Assembly (NCBI RefSeq): GCF_039503195.1
Contig: NZ_JBCJKP010000001.1
Coordinates: 1,116,001 to 1,180,000 of the forward strand
Source: Streptomyces mirabilis
Lineage (GTDB): Bacteria; Actinomycetota; Actinomycetes; Streptomycetales; Streptomycetaceae
DNA length: 64,000 bases
Direction: 5' to 3'
Shown here: positions 53,060 to 62,976 of the stretch, in pieces
How positions within the stretch are numbered: the stretch's first letter is position 1
Layout: each line of letters begins with the position of its first letter
Made by a program: the position numbers and the translations under genes
The notes under the pieces: generated by a model
What the model was told of the DNA's origin: nothing
Databases searched by the model: none
The model's input: the letters and a program-made list of their open reading frames with translations, nothing else

Positions 53060-53072
53060 GAACGTATATTCG
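53060..53072 (+). promoter_or_regulatory. LexA/SOS-box-like site before alkB
   Basis: GAACGTATATTCG is close to the actinobacterial SOS consensus (GAAC-N4-GTTC type, one mismatch in the right arm). It lies 21 bp upstream of the AlkB start, in the promoter zone. Confidence 0.6.
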
Positions 53073-53093
53073 AATACGGAGTACGCTGGAGGC

Positions 53094-53720
53094 ATGTCCA
53101 CGCACCTCCAGGGCTCGCTGTTCGACCAGACCGACGAGCTCCACCTCAGTCAGTTGAACGCGATGCGCCGGACGGTCCTGGGCGACGGGGCCTGGATCGA
53201 CCTGTTGCCCGGATGGCTCAGCGGCGCCGACGCCCTGTTCGCACGGCTCGTCGACGAGGTGCCGTGGCGGGCGGAGCGGCGGCAGATGTACGAGCACGTC
53301 GTGGACGTACCGAGGCTGCTCGCGTCCTACCGGGCGGGCGACGCGCTGCCGCACCCGATCCTCGACGAGGCGCGACAGGCGCTGTCCGCGCACTACGCCC
53401 GCGAGCTGGGCGAACCGTTCACCACCGCGGGCCTGTGCTACTACCGGGACGGCCGCGACAGCGTGGCCTGGCACGGGGACCGGATCGGGCGGGGCGCACG
53501 GGAGGACACCATGGTCGCGATCCTCTCCGTGGGCGCTCCGCGCGACCTGTTGCTGCGCCCGCGCCGCGGCGGGGAGACCGTACGGCGCCCCCTCGGACAC
53601 GGCGACCTGATCGTGATGGGCGGCTCCTGCCAGCGCACCTGGGAGCACGCCATTCCCAAGACGGCGCGGGCGGCGGGGCCGCGGATCAGCGTCCAGTTCC
53701 GCCCGGACGGCGTGAACTGA
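53094..53720 (+). CDS. AlkB-like Fe(II)/2-oxoglutarate dioxygenase (DNA alkylation repair)
   Basis: The protein has 208 residues, starting at ATG 53094; GGAGG sits only one base before it. The double-stranded beta-helix holds the iron ligands H-x-D in VAWHGDRIG and the distal His in RTWEHAIPK. The 2-oxoglutarate-binding Arg pair is in RISVQFRPDG. YYRDGRDSVAWHGD is typical of AlkB homologues of this length. It oxidatively removes methyl groups from alkylated bases. The LexA-like site upstream suggests induction by DNA damage. Confidence 0.9.
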   Translation: MSTHLQGSLFDQTDELHLSQLNAMRRTVLGDGAWIDLLPGWLSGADALFARLVDEVPWRAERRQMYEHVVDVPRLLASYRAGDALPHPILDEARQALSAHYARELGEPFTTAGLCYYRDGRDSVAWHGDRIGRGAREDTMVAILSVGAPRDLLLRPRRGGETVRRPLGHGDLIVMGGSCQRTWEHAIPKTARAAGPRISVQFRPDGVN

Positions 53721-53759
53721 GACGGGGGCCGCTGTTCCGGTCCGGCGGCGTCCTTCGCC

Positions 53760-54350
53760 TCACGGCGTCAGGAGTGCCTGGACCGTGGGGCCGTACCGGT
53801 CGACGATGTCCTCGATCGCGGTCGCGCGCAGCCGGGTGCCGCGTGCGATCCCGTACATCGCGCCGAGCCCGAGCAGTGTGCCGACGGCGAGTTCGGCGCG
53901 CAGGTCCGCGTCGGGGCCGCTCAGCCGCAGGGCGAGGCGGTCGCTGACCTGGGTGCGGAAGTTGGCGCGCATGACGTCGCCCTGGTCGCCCTGGCGCGGG
54001 GCGAAGATGATCCGCAGGACGGGGTCGGCCCCGCGCTCGGTCTGGCCGACGAGCACCTGGCGGACCATGTGGGGGCCCAGTTGGTCCAGGGGCGCGTCCA
54101 GGAGGGCGGCGGCATCCGTCTCGAAGGACATCACGCGCCCGAAGAGCGCGTCCTTGTTCCCGAAGTACTTGAGGATCAGCGGAGCGCTCACCCCCGCGCG
54201 GTCGGCGATCGCCTTGAGCGTGATGTCCGCGTGGGCGTGCCGGGCCATCAGATGACGGGCCGCGCGCAGGATGGCCGCCTTCGTGGCCTCGGCGTCGCGG
54301 CGCGGTGGGGCGATCGGGCTCGCGCTGAGGCCGGGGGGCGGAGTGGACAC
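53760..54350 (-). CDS. TetR-family regulator of the adjacent efflux gene
   Basis: The protein has 196 residues. GTG 54348-54350 follows the MFS stop by 5 bp, so the two genes form an operon. The HTH (about 35-75) reads ITLKAIADRAGVSAPLILKYFGNKDALF. The C-terminal region fits the TetR_C_17-like group. It is probably the repressor of the MFS gene via the large palindrome at 55833-55876, with the exported drug as inducer. Confidence 0.92.
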   Translation of the reverse strand: MSTPPPGLSASPIAPPRRDAEATKAAILRAARHLMARHAHADITLKAIADRAGVSAPLILKYFGNKDALFGRVMSFETDAAALLDAPLDQLGPHMVRQVLVGQTERGADPVLRIIFAPRQGDQGDVMRANFRTQVSDRLALRLSGPDADLRAELAVGTLLGLGAMYGIARGTRLRATAIEDIVDRYGPTVQALLTP

Positions 54351-54355
54351 GGTGC

Positions 54356-55801
54356 TCAGGCTCCTTCGAATGCCTCGTCCCGAGGTGCGTCCGAACTGCC
54401 GGAGGCCCGTCGGGTGTCACGGAGAGCGGGGTCGGCGGGTATGACGAGGGCGGCGACGCAGGCCACCAGTGCGACCGTACCCGCCATGGCGAAGGCCAGC
54501 AGATAGCCGTGCAGCGTGGGGATCGGGGCGCCGCCGACGAGGCTGGTGTGGTGGACCAGGATGGCGGCGACGGCGGCACTGCTCACGGCCTGGCCGACGG
54601 TGCGCATCAGTACGTTGACGCCGTTCGCGGACGCGGTCTGCCCCGCGGGCACCGCGCGCAGGATGAGGGTGGGCAGCGCCGAGTAGGAGAACGCCGTTCC
54701 CATCGCGCAGACCGCGGAACCCAGCAGGATCACCAGCAGGCTGTGGCTGTTGATGATGCGTATGCCGTAGCCGGCGGCGATGACCAGGGTGCCGAGGGCC
54801 AGCGTCACCCGGGCACCGCGGGCCGCCGAGATACGTGCCGAGACCGGCGAGAGCAACAGCATGATCACCCCGCCGGGCAGCATGACCAGGCCCGTCGCCA
54901 CGATGGACAGCTCGAGGCCGTAGCCGGTCGCCTTGGGCGCCTGCACCAGCTGCGCCGTCACCAGGGAGTTGGCGTAGAAGGCGAAGCCCGTCAGAAGCGC
55001 CGCGACATGGGGCAGGGCGACGCGGGGGCTGGTCGCCAGTTTCAGGTCGACCAGAGGGCGCGCGGCGCGCAGTTGCTGCGCCCACCACAGGCCGAGGACG
55101 CAGACGCTCCCGACGAACAGGCCGAGGATCCGGGGGCTGCTCCAGCCCCACTGGCCGCCCTGTGACACCCCCAGCAGCAGACAGGAGAGCCCCAGGGCCA
55201 GGCCCAGCGCGCCGGTCATGTCGAAGCGGCCCGGCTCGCGGACGGGCGACTCGCGCACCGCCCACCAGGCCAGCGCCGTCCCGAGGGCGCCGACCGCGGT
55301 CGTCCCCCAGAACATGACGTGCCAGCTGGCGTACTGAACCACCATCGCGGCGATCGGGAGGCCGAGCGCGGCGCCGATCCCGACGGTGGAGCTCATCAGC
55401 GCCACCGCGGAACCCGTGCGCTCGGGCGGCAGTTCGTCCCGCAGGAGGCTGATCGACAACGGTACGACGGCGGCCGCGGCCCCTTGCAGGGCTCGGGCCG
55501 CGATGAGTATGCGGATGTCGGACGTGAGGGCGCACATGAGCGAGCCGACCGTCATCATCCCGAGGGCGATCAGCAGCACCTTCTTCTTGCCGTACATGTC
55601 GCCGGCGCGGCCGAGTACGGGGTTGAGCACCGCTCCGGTCAGCAGCGTCGCCGTCACCATCCAGGACACGGCGCCCGCCGACGCGCCCGTCAGCCGCGGC
55701 AGGTCGGGCAGCAGCGGCACCACCACCACCTGCATGACGGCCATGAGGCTCCCGCCGAGCGCGAGGACCGGGACCGTCAGTCGGTCACGCAGTGCCACCA
55801 T
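54356..55801 (-). CDS. MFS drug efflux pump (DHA2, EmrB/QacA type)
   Basis: The protein has 481 residues, starting at ATG 55799-55801 with GGAGAG upstream. Fourteen membrane helices are expected. Motif A is GRAGDMYGKKKVLLIAL, and motif C-like GIGAALGLPIAAMVVQYASW is in helix 5. MSSTVGIGAALG and RALQGAAAAVVPLSISLL are typical of DHA2 proton-driven multidrug antiporters. The TetR gene follows directly. The promoter region contains a perfect 44-bp palindrome, so expression is probably drug-inducible. Confidence 0.93.
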   Translation of the reverse strand: MVALRDRLTVPVLALGGSLMAVMQVVVVPLLPDLPRLTGASAGAVSWMVTATLLTGAVLNPVLGRAGDMYGKKKVLLIALGMMTVGSLMCALTSDIRILIAARALQGAAAAVVPLSISLLRDELPPERTGSAVALMSSTVGIGAALGLPIAAMVVQYASWHVMFWGTTAVGALGTALAWWAVRESPVREPGRFDMTGALGLALGLSCLLLGVSQGGQWGWSSPRILGLFVGSVCVLGLWWAQQLRAARPLVDLKLATSPRVALPHVAALLTGFAFYANSLVTAQLVQAPKATGYGLELSIVATGLVMLPGGVIMLLLSPVSARISAARGARVTLALGTLVIAAGYGIRIINSHSLLVILLGSAVCAMGTAFSYSALPTLILRAVPAGQTASANGVNVLMRTVGQAVSSAAVAAILVHHTSLVGGAPIPTLHGYLLAFAMAGTVALVACVAALVIPADPALRDTRRASGSSDAPRDEAFEGA

Positions 55802-55832
55802 GAACTCTCCAGAAGTCGGCGCGAAGAAGGTG

Positions 55833-55876
55833 GGGTGAATAGCAATTCACCATAGCTGGTGAATTGCTATTCACCC
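55833..55876. promoter_or_regulatory. Perfect 44-bp palindromic operator upstream of the MFS/TetR operon
   Basis: Two exact 19-bp arms (GGGTGAATAGCAATTCACC and complement) flank a 6-bp centre. Each arm holds a semi-palindromic TGAAT-N4-ATTCA, so it looks like two TetR dimer sites in inverted orientation. It starts 32 bp before the MFS ATG and probably covers the promoter. Confidence 0.85.
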
Positions 55877-56309
55877 AAGGGGCGCCCTCCTTTCGGGCGG
55901 CGCTCCGCACCGGCAGCGGCGCCGTTCGCGTGGCTCCAGGTGCGTGCTCCCGCACAGCGAGTGGGTCGCGGACGGCGCGTGCGGACTCGGGATCGGCCTC
56001 AACTGATCACGGAGAGCAGCGGACAGGTGCGACCCCCGTGGTTCGCGCCAGCTTGCGGGCGTGAGCCGCGCCACCCGCCACCGGCCGCCCCGGGAAGATC
56101 ATCGGCGGAACGTCGGCCGACCGGAGGAATTCCACCTTCCGGTCGATCGCGGATACCCGCACAGCAAGATCATCTTCGTTCAACCTTGCACGACATTTAC
56201 TTAATTGTCCTGATCACGGCCAACCGACATCCGGCGATTTCTCCCGCTCTCCGACGAACCGATAGGCATATCGGGTCATCGACCGAGCTTGATCGCAGGA
56301 GGTCTCCGC
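55877..56309. other. Intergenic region before melC1
   Basis: No gene is recognisable in 433 bp. An AT-rich patch at 56175-56220 (TTGCACGACATTTACTTAATTG) could hold the melC promoter, but no convincing -10 is visible. Confidence 0.4.
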
Positions 56310-56708
<399 letters not shown>

Positions 56709-56742
56709 CCCAGCCCCGTCAGCGCACCGTGGAGTCCCGCAC

Positions 56743-57567
56743 ATGACCGTACGCAAGAACCAGGCGAACCTGACCGCCGACGAGAAGCGGCGTTTCACCG
56801 ACGCGCTCCTCCAGCTGAAGCGCAGTGGCCGGTACGACGCCTTCGTCACCACGCACAACGCGTTCATCCTCGGCGACACGGACAACGGCGAACGGACGGG
56901 TCACCGTTCACCCTCCTTCCTGCCCTGGCACCGCAGATTCCTGCTGGAGTTCGAGCGGGCGCTGCAGTCCGTGGACGCCTCCGTCGCCCTCCCGTACTGG
57001 GACTGGAGCACCGACCGTTCGCCCCGTTCCACCCTGTGGGCCCCCGACTTCCTCGGCGGCACCGGACGCAGCCTGGACGGGCGGGTGATGGACGGTCCCT
57101 TCGCGGCCTCCGCGGGCAACTGGCCGATCAGCGTGCGCGTCGACGGCCGTACGTATCTGCGGCGTTCGCTCGGCAGCGGTACCCGTGAGCTGCCGACCCG
57201 CGCGGAGGTGGACTCCGTGCTCGGCATGGCGACGTACGACACGGCGCCCTGGAACAGTTCCTCGGACGGTTTCCGCAATCACCTCGAAGGGTGGCGCGGC
57301 GTCAATCTCCACAACCGGGTGCACGTCTGGGTCGGTGGCCAGATGGCCACCGGTGTCTCCCCCAACGACCCCGTCTTCTGGCTGCACCACGCCTACATAG
57401 ACAAGCTCTGGGCCGACTGGCAGCGCCGCCACCCCGCCTCCGGCTATCTGCCGCTCTCCGGCACCCCCGACGTCGTGGACCTCGACGAGACCATGAAGCC
57501 GTGGAACGACGTGAAACCGGCGGACCTGCTGGATCACACCGCGTTCTACACCTTCGACACCGTCTGA
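56743..57567 (+). CDS. melC2: Tyrosinase MelC2
   Basis: The protein has 274 residues, starting at ATG 56743 with GGAG 8 nt upstream. The six copper ligands are all present: His38, His54 and His63 (CuA; the last in LPWHRR) and His190, His194 and His216 (CuB; LHNRVH and FWLHHAY). The numbering is the same as in characterised Streptomyces tyrosinases. It has no signal peptide and is exported bound to MelC1. It oxidises tyrosine and catechols to quinones, giving melanin. A hairpin follows. Confidence 0.97.
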   Translation: MTVRKNQANLTADEKRRFTDALLQLKRSGRYDAFVTTHNAFILGDTDNGERTGHRSPSFLPWHRRFLLEFERALQSVDASVALPYWDWSTDRSPRSTLWAPDFLGGTGRSLDGRVMDGPFAASAGNWPISVRVDGRTYLRRSLGSGTRELPTRAEVDSVLGMATYDTAPWNSSSDGFRNHLEGWRGVNLHNRVHVWVGGQMATGVSPNDPVFWLHHAYIDKLWADWQRRHPASGYLPLSGTPDVVDLDETMKPWNDVKPADLLDHTAFYTFDTV

Positions 57568-57594
57568 CCGCGTGTTCGCAGGCCCGGTCCCGCT

Positions 57595-57618
57595 CGCCCC
57601 TCCTCACCGGGAGGGGCG
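57595..57618. terminator. Hairpin after melC2
   Basis: Arms CGCCCCTCC and GGAGGGGCG are exact complements around a 6-nt loop. They lie between the convergent melC2 and RNase H genes and have no T-run. Confidence 0.6.
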
Positions 57619-57693
57619 GCGTGGACCCCGCGCCCTTCGGCCGGTGCCGAAGATCCCACATCCTCCCCGAAGGAGACCGAGGCGGGGAAAGTA

Positions 57694-58395
57694 CTAGGCG
57701 TTGCTGGGCTCGGCCGTACGGCACTCGGGGTGCCCCCAGCCCTGGCCGTTCTTGGCGATGGGCTCGCCCGCCGCGTACGAGCGGCCGCAGAGGCAGCGGC
57801 CCGGGAACTTGGCCTTGATCGTACGGGCCGACGTGCCCTGCCGGGGCGTCTTGGCGGAGGCGGTGGCCGTGGTGCGGCGGCGGCCAGGGGGGGCCGGGGT
57901 GTCGGGGGACGGCGGGGGCTCAGGGGAGCCGAGGTCGCTGCCGGCGGGCTGCTGGGCGATGGCGGCCTGGCTCGCGGCGCGGTCGGCGAAGTCGTTCAGC
58001 CGGTCGCCGTCGACCTGGTGGGCGGGGACGTAACGGAACTCCACGGTGCGGCCGTCGAGGAGTTCGTCGATGCGCGCGACCAGTTCCTGGTTGGCGACCG
58101 GCTTTCCGGAGGCCGTCTTCCAGCCCTTGCGCTTCCAGCCGGGCAGCCAGGTCGTGACGGCCTTCATCGCATACTGGGAGTCCATCCGGATCTCCAGCGG
58201 GACGTCCGGCGCGATCGCCGTCAACAGGCGCTCCAGCGCGGTGAGTTCGGCGACGTTGTTCGTCGCCGTGCCCAGCGCTCCCGCCTCCCAGCGGGTCGGC
58301 GTCTGCGCACCGTCGGCCACGACCCACGCCCATCCGGCCGGTCCCGGGTTTCCCTTCGAAGCCCCGTCACAGGCGGCCACCACACGTTCAAGCAT
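57694..58395 (-). CDS. rnhA: Ribonuclease HI with C-terminal basic linker and zinc-ribbon-like tail
   Basis: The protein is about 233 residues from ATG 58393-58395, 8 bp inside the end of the upstream regulator gene. The RNase HI domain (about 1-145) has catalytic Asp in ACDGASKGNPG, Glu in NNVAELTALE, Asp in MDSQYAM and Asp in NDFADRAA. The linker (about 150-190) is Pro/Arg-rich. The tail IKAKFPGRCLCGRSYAAGEPI, then GWGHPEC, has Cys/His positions of a small zinc ribbon. It cleaves RNA in RNA-DNA hybrids. The tail may bind nucleic acid. Confidence 0.93.
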   Translation of the reverse strand: MLERVVAACDGASKGNPGPAGWAWVVADGAQTPTRWEAGALGTATNNVAELTALERLLTAIAPDVPLEIRMDSQYAMKAVTTWLPGWKRKGWKTASGKPVANQELVARIDELLDGRTVEFRYVPAHQVDGDRLNDFADRAASQAAIAQQPAGSDLGSPEPPPSPDTPAPPGRRRTTATASAKTPRQGTSARTIKAKFPGRCLCGRSYAAGEPIAKNGQGWGHPECRTAEPSNA

Positions 58396-59443
58396 GTCCC
58401 CGATCATGCCACGGCCCGGCGGCGGCTCCCCGCACGGGCCGCAGCGCGCTCTCCCGCATCCGGGGGCTGGTGCCGAGCAGCCGCAGACCCAGCAGCGTCG
58501 CCGTGTGCAGGACGTACTTGCCGTCACGGAGGCTGGCGACCAGTCCCCCGTCGCGCAGCACCCCGATCTGGTAGCTGGCGCTGGGCAGCGCGATCCCCAC
58601 GGCCTCGGCCACCTCGGAGGTGGTGCGGGCACTCTGTCCGGCGACCTCGGTCAGTACGGCGGCCCTGGTGCGGCCGAGCAGTCGCTCGACCCCGCCGTCC
58701 GTCCCGTCCGCGACGGCGAGCGGAGTCTTCGCCACCGGGTACACGAGCACGGGATCCAGACCGGGGTCCGCCAGCGCGGTCGGTCTGCGCCAGCAGAAGT
58801 AGGAGGGCACCAGGAGAAGTCCGCGGCCCTCCAGATACAGGTCGCGCTGGACGGGATAGTCCACTTCGAGCACCGGGGCACTCCAGCGCGCGACCGGGCG
58901 CAGGCTCTCCAGCAGTGCCTGGGTGCCGCCGTCGAGGAGGGCTCGGGCGCGCACCCCGACATCGTTTCCCACCGCCGTGCGGATGTGCGGCCAGTGCGGT
59001 TCCAGGAGACCGCGGAAGTAGATCCCCAGGGAGTTCGCCAGCACCTTGAGCGCGTCGCTGCCCGGTCTGCCCAGCGAGGCGGCCCAGTTCGGGACCGGGC
59101 GCGACTCGGCCAGCCGCGACAGTTCGCGCACCAGTTGCACACGCGGTGTGCGCAGCAGTTGGTCGAGTCCGGCGGAAAGACCGCCGCCGGTGACCGGTGG
59201 GGTGAGGAAGTCCGGGATATAGCCGGTGGCGGGGATCAGGGCGCGCAGTGGGCGCAACGCGCGGACCAGGTTCGTGTCGCCGGAGAATCGTTGCCGAGCC
59301 GAGCGACGCCAATGTCCGAATTCCAGCGGCCCCTGGCCGGTTTCCAGACGGCAGACACTGCACATCAGTTCCCACAGGGGATCAGGCTGCCGGGCCACTC
59401 GAATGTTCTGCAGGTCGTCCGAAGTGAAGTGAATGCGGAGCAT
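58388..59443 (-). CDS. ArsR-type winged-helix regulator with large N-terminal domain
   Basis: The protein is about 351 residues, starting at ATG 59441-59443 with a weak site. The N-terminal domain (about 1-240) begins MLRIHFTSDDLQNIRVARQPDPLWE, a start typical of the DUF5937-type Streptomyces regulators. The C-terminal winged helix (about 255-320) reads RTRAAVLTEVAGQSARTTSEVAEAVGIALPSASYQIGVLRDGGLV. Its ligand is unknown. It overlaps the RNase H start by 8 bp. Confidence 0.88.
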   Translation of the reverse strand: MLRIHFTSDDLQNIRVARQPDPLWELMCSVCRLETGQGPLEFGHWRRSARQRFSGDTNLVRALRPLRALIPATGYIPDFLTPPVTGGGLSAGLDQLLRTPRVQLVRELSRLAESRPVPNWAASLGRPGSDALKVLANSLGIYFRGLLEPHWPHIRTAVGNDVGVRARALLDGGTQALLESLRPVARWSAPVLEVDYPVQRDLYLEGRGLLLVPSYFCWRRPTALADPGLDPVLVYPVAKTPLAVADGTDGGVERLLGRTRAAVLTEVAGQSARTTSEVAEAVGIALPSASYQIGVLRDGGLVASLRDGKYVLHTATLLGLRLLGTSPRMRESALRPVRGAAAGPWHDRGHA

Positions 59444-59620
59444 GAGGTCTCTTTCGCTCGCAATCCTTGTGGGGGGTTCGGCCGTTCGAACGTGCCGCAA
59501 CCACAAGAGGGGACGAGCACCGCATGCGCATGGTTGCCCCGGAGACAAAAGGCCCGGTCCGCCCCGGAGGAATTCCGCCATTCTCCGGGGGAACCGGTCC
59601 GTGGGCGATCCGTGGTCCGT

Positions 59621-60418
59621 TCACGACACGTCGGTCGCCTTGGGCATCGCGCCCTCGGTGGTCTTGACGTCGATCACGGAGAACGCCGCGCCCTGTGGGT
59701 CGCTCAGCGCGGCGAAGCGGCCGAACGGACTGCTCATCGGCCCGAAGCGGAGAATCGCGCCCCGTTCGGTGGCCTTCGCGACCGCGGCGTCGCAGTCCTC
59801 GACGGTGAAGTACACGTTGAAGTACGGCGGGACCTCGGGCGGGAAGTCGTCCGTCATCCGCATCCGGCCGAGGACCGGATCCTTGCCGAGGTCGTACAGC
59901 CTGAAGTCGACGGCGTCGTCGTCCAGCTGCTTCATGCGGTACCCGAAGACGGCCGAGAAGAAGGTGTCCGACTTCTCGGGCTCACGGGTGAAGACCTCGG
60001 CCCAGCAGTACGCGCCGGGCACGCCCCGGGCCTCGAAGCCCTCGTGCCGGCCGGGCTGCCAGACACCGAAGACGACACCGCTCGGATCCCGGGCGATCAC
60101 CATCGTGCCGAAGTCGCCGACCTGCATCGGTTCCATCAGCACCTCGCCGCCGTCGGCCCGGATCTTCTGGGCGGTGGCGGCGGCGTCGGGCGACGCGAGG
60201 TACAGGCACCAGGCGGACTGGCCCTCCTGGCCGGGCATCGGCGGGACGACGGCGGCCACCGCCTTGCCGTTCGCGTAGGCCTGGGTGTAGTTGCCGTACT
60301 CCGAGGACGACTCGCCGAACGTCCAGCCGAGCACGTCACCGTAGAAACTCTTCGCTCCCTCGACATCGCTGAACATCGCGTCCGCCCAGCAGGGCGTTCC
60401 CTCGGGCTGTACGGCCAT
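59621..60418 (-). CDS. VOC-family (glyoxalase/bleomycin-resistance fold) protein, two domains
   Basis: The protein is about 265 residues from ATG 60416-60418 (GGAA upstream; ATG 60440-60442 has no ribosome site). Two VOC repeats are visible. The first (about 10-125) has [24 protein letters not shown] and ends [13 protein letters not shown]. The second (about 140-260) has [24 protein letters not shown] and ends [10 protein letters not shown]. This layout is common in streptomycete proteins of unknown substrate. It could be a dioxygenase, glyoxalase or binding protein. It is monocistronic. Confidence 0.88.
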   Translation of the reverse strand: MAVQPEGTPCWADAMFSDVEGAKSFYGDVLGWTFGESSSEYGNYTQAYANGKAVAAVVPPMPGQEGQSAWCLYLASPDAAATAQKIRADGGEVLMEPMQVGDFGTMVIARDPSGVVFGVWQPGRHEGFEARGVPGAYCWAEVFTREPEKSDTFFSAVFGYRMKQLDDDAVDFRLYDLGKDPVLGRMRMTDDFPPEVPPYFNVYFTVEDCDAAVAKATERGAILRFGPMSSPFGRFAALSDPQGAAFSVIDVKTTEGAMPKATDVS

Positions 60419-60570
60419 GGCGTTCCACTCTTCCCGGTCCATTACGGCTTGTTACGGTCCAATCCGGTTTCACGCTAGCCAGCCTCTGCCCGGGCCGCGC
60501 GCCGAGCGGGGCGCCCTGGACGACACTGGAGAGAGGGCTCGGGTGGTCGTCGACGGGACGGGGACACGGA

Positions 60571-61590
60571 ATGATGCACGCGTGGGAAGTGGCCAGGCCC
60601 GGGCCGGTCGAAGGGGAACCGTTGCGTTTCGTCGAGCGGCCGATCCCGGTGCCGGCGGCCGACGAGCTTCTCGTCCATGTGCGCGCGTGCGGGGTGTGCC
60701 GCACCGACCTGCACGTCACCGAGGGAGACCTGCCGGTGCGCCGGGCCCGGGTGACGCCCGGCCACGAGGTCGTCGGCGTGGTCGCGGCGACGGGCGGGGA
60801 CGTGCACGACCACACGGTCGGCGACCGGGTGGGCGTCGCCTGGCTGCGCCGTACGGACGGCACGTGCGGCTACTGCGTGCGCGGGTCCGAGAACCTCTGC
60901 CCCGCCTCCGAGTACACGGGCTGGGACGCCGACGGCGGCTACGCGGAGTACACGACCGTCCCGGCGGCCTTCGCCTACCGGCTGCCCGGCGAGGTGGACG
61001 ACGTCGCGCTGGCGCCGCTGCTGTGTGCGGGCATCATCGGCTACCGCGCGCTGTTGCGAGCCGCGCTGCCGGACGCCGGACGACTCGGTCTGTACGGGTT
61101 CGGCGGCAGCGCCCATCTGTGCGCGCAGCTGGCCCTCGCACAGGGCGCCACCGTGCACGTACTGACGCGTGAACCGGCCGCGCGGCGGCTCGCGCTGGAC
61201 CTCGGGGCCGCGTCCGCCCGGGGCGCGTACGACGAGCCGCCCGAGCCGCTGGACAGCGCGATCCTGTTCGCTCCGGTCGGCGACCTGGTCCCGGTCGCGT
61301 TGCGGGCCCTCGACCGGGGCGGGATCCTGTCGGTCGCCGGGATCCATCTGAGCGACACCCCGCCGCTGCGCTACGAGAGCGACCTGTTCTACGAGAAGGA
61401 GCTGCGCAGCGTCACCTCCAACACCCGCCGGGACGGGCGGGACTTCCTGGCGCTGGCGGCGCGCCACGGTGTACGCGCCACGACGCACGCCTACCCGCTG
61501 TCCGACGCGCAGCGGGCCCTGCGGGACCTCAAGGCCGGCCGTTTCGACGGGGCGGCCGTGCTCGTGAACGACTTCCCGGCGCGCACCTGA
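60571..61590 (+). CDS. Zinc-dependent alcohol dehydrogenase family protein
   Basis: The protein has 339 residues (ATG 60571; ATG 60574 also possible). The catalytic zinc ligands are [10 protein letters not shown] (Cys and Asp/His) and GHEVVG. In the structural zinc loop [16 protein letters not shown], three Cys remain but the usual first Cys is Asp. The Rossmann region [23 protein letters not shown] binds NAD(P). The family call is a medium-chain alcohol dehydrogenase of the AdhP/YogA-like type. Its substrate is unknown. It diverges from the VOC gene. Confidence 0.9.
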   Translation: MMHAWEVARPGPVEGEPLRFVERPIPVPAADELLVHVRACGVCRTDLHVTEGDLPVRRARVTPGHEVVGVVAATGGDVHDHTVGDRVGVAWLRRTDGTCGYCVRGSENLCPASEYTGWDADGGYAEYTTVPAAFAYRLPGEVDDVALAPLLCAGIIGYRALLRAALPDAGRLGLYGFGGSAHLCAQLALAQGATVHVLTREPAARRLALDLGAASARGAYDEPPEPLDSAILFAPVGDLVPVALRALDRGGILSVAGIHLSDTPPLRYESDLFYEKELRSVTSNTRRDGRDFLALAARHGVRATTHAYPLSDAQRALRDLKAGRFDGAAVLVNDFPART

Positions 61591-61654
61591 GCATGCGCGC
61601 CCGCGACGCGCGTGCGTGGATGGAACCAGACGTGTGTGCGACGGTGGAGGTGGC

Positions 61655-62881
61655 ATGACGATCCGAGGCGGTGACGACGCTACGGGGGCAGGGGCGTCGT
61701 TCGCCATGAGTGAGGACGCCGTCGAGGCGATCGGCACCACCCTGGACGAGCGGATCACCTGCGAGGAACTCGCGGAGTTCGTGTGCCGGGAGGTCTGCGA
61801 CGCCGCCGCGGTGGATCTGCTGCCCACGGACGTCCCGGCCGCACAGCACGCGCACGAGCCGAACCTGACCCGTGTCGCCACGGCCGGCCGGACCGAGTTG
61901 CTCACCCCTTGGACCGTGCAGGGCGCCCGCCCGCTGTCCGTCCAGGCACTCGACGAGGGGCTGCCGATCACGGCGTCGCTCGACCTGTCCGGCACGCTCC
62001 CCCGGGAGGTCATGACGGTGCCGCTGCTGGCCCACGGCCACCTGTACGGAGTGCTGCTGGCCGTCCGGCAGGGGCGGGGCTTCAGCGACCGGGGCACCGC
62101 CGTCATGCACTACGCGGCACGGCTCGCGGGCGTCCACCTCGGCCACTCACGGCAGCACGACGCCGTACGCGACACCGTGCTCTCCCTGCAGCGGGCGCTG
62201 CTGTCCGAACCGGGGCGCCCGCATCCCAACCTCGACCTCGCCACCCGCTATCTCCCGTCCGGCAGCAGCGTCCTGGTGGGCGGGGACTGGTTCGAGACCG
62301 TCCGGCTGCACTTCGGGCGCACCCTGCTGGTGGTGGGCGACGTCATGGGGCACGGGCTGGACGCCGCGGTGGACATGAACGCGTACCGCTCGATGCTGCG
62401 CTACGTCGCCTCGACGGATCTGCCCCCGCATCGCGTGCTGCGCCGCCTGGACGCGGCCGTGTCCGAGGACAGCGCCCGGCGTCCGGCGACCGCTCTGCTC
62501 GTCCAGGTCGACCCGGCCCGGGGTACGGCCACGCTGGCCAGCGCCGGGCATCTGCCGCCGGTCGTGTTCGCCGGGGACGGCACCGGGGAACTCCTGGAGC
62601 TGACGGTCGGCCCGCCGCTGGGGACCGGCGTGGGCGGCTACGAGGCGGTCATGCGCGCGCTCGCTCCCGAGGACATCCTGGTGATGTTCACCGACGGTCT
62701 GGTGGAGCGGCGCGGCGAGGACATCGACGCCTCGCTCGCCCGGCTGGCCGGGCTGCGGCTGCCTCCCGGGACCGGTGTCGACGCGGTGCTCGACAGGGTC
62801 CTCGTAGGGCTCGACGCCCGGCACGCGGAGGACGACGTGGCGCTGCTGGCAGCCCGCATCCGCCACCGTCCCGCGGCCTGA
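61655..62881 (+). CDS. GAF-SpoIIE (PP2C) serine/threonine phosphatase
   Basis: The protein is about 408 residues, starting at ATG 61655 with GGAGG 4 nt upstream. A GAF-like sensor occupies about 25-170. The PP2C-type SpoIIE domain (about 185-405) has LVGGDWFETV, LVVGDVMGHGLDAAVDM, ASAGHLPPVV, FTDGLVERRGEDID and the closing AEDDVALLAAR, keeping the metal-binding Asp residues. Such phosphatases usually dephosphorylate anti-anti-sigma factors and so control sigma factors or stress responses. No sigma or anti-sigma gene is adjacent. Confidence 0.92.
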   Translation: MTIRGGDDATGAGASFAMSEDAVEAIGTTLDERITCEELAEFVCREVCDAAAVDLLPTDVPAAQHAHEPNLTRVATAGRTELLTPWTVQGARPLSVQALDEGLPITASLDLSGTLPREVMTVPLLAHGHLYGVLLAVRQGRGFSDRGTAVMHYAARLAGVHLGHSRQHDAVRDTVLSLQRALLSEPGRPHPNLDLATRYLPSGSSVLVGGDWFETVRLHFGRTLLVVGDVMGHGLDAAVDMNAYRSMLRYVASTDLPPHRVLRRLDAAVSEDSARRPATALLVQVDPARGTATLASAGHLPPVVFAGDGTGELLELTVGPPLGTGVGGYEAVMRALAPEDILVMFTDGLVERRGEDIDASLARLAGLRLPPGTGVDAVLDRVLVGLDARHAEDDVALLAARIRHRPAA

Positions 62882-62976
62882 CGCCCGACGCCGCCGTGAC
62901 CGACGTACGTCTTCCCCTTCTGCCCCGCTGTGCTTGCCTGGGGACCCCTTTCGGCGGGCGGGGCGGGAGTTGCTTC

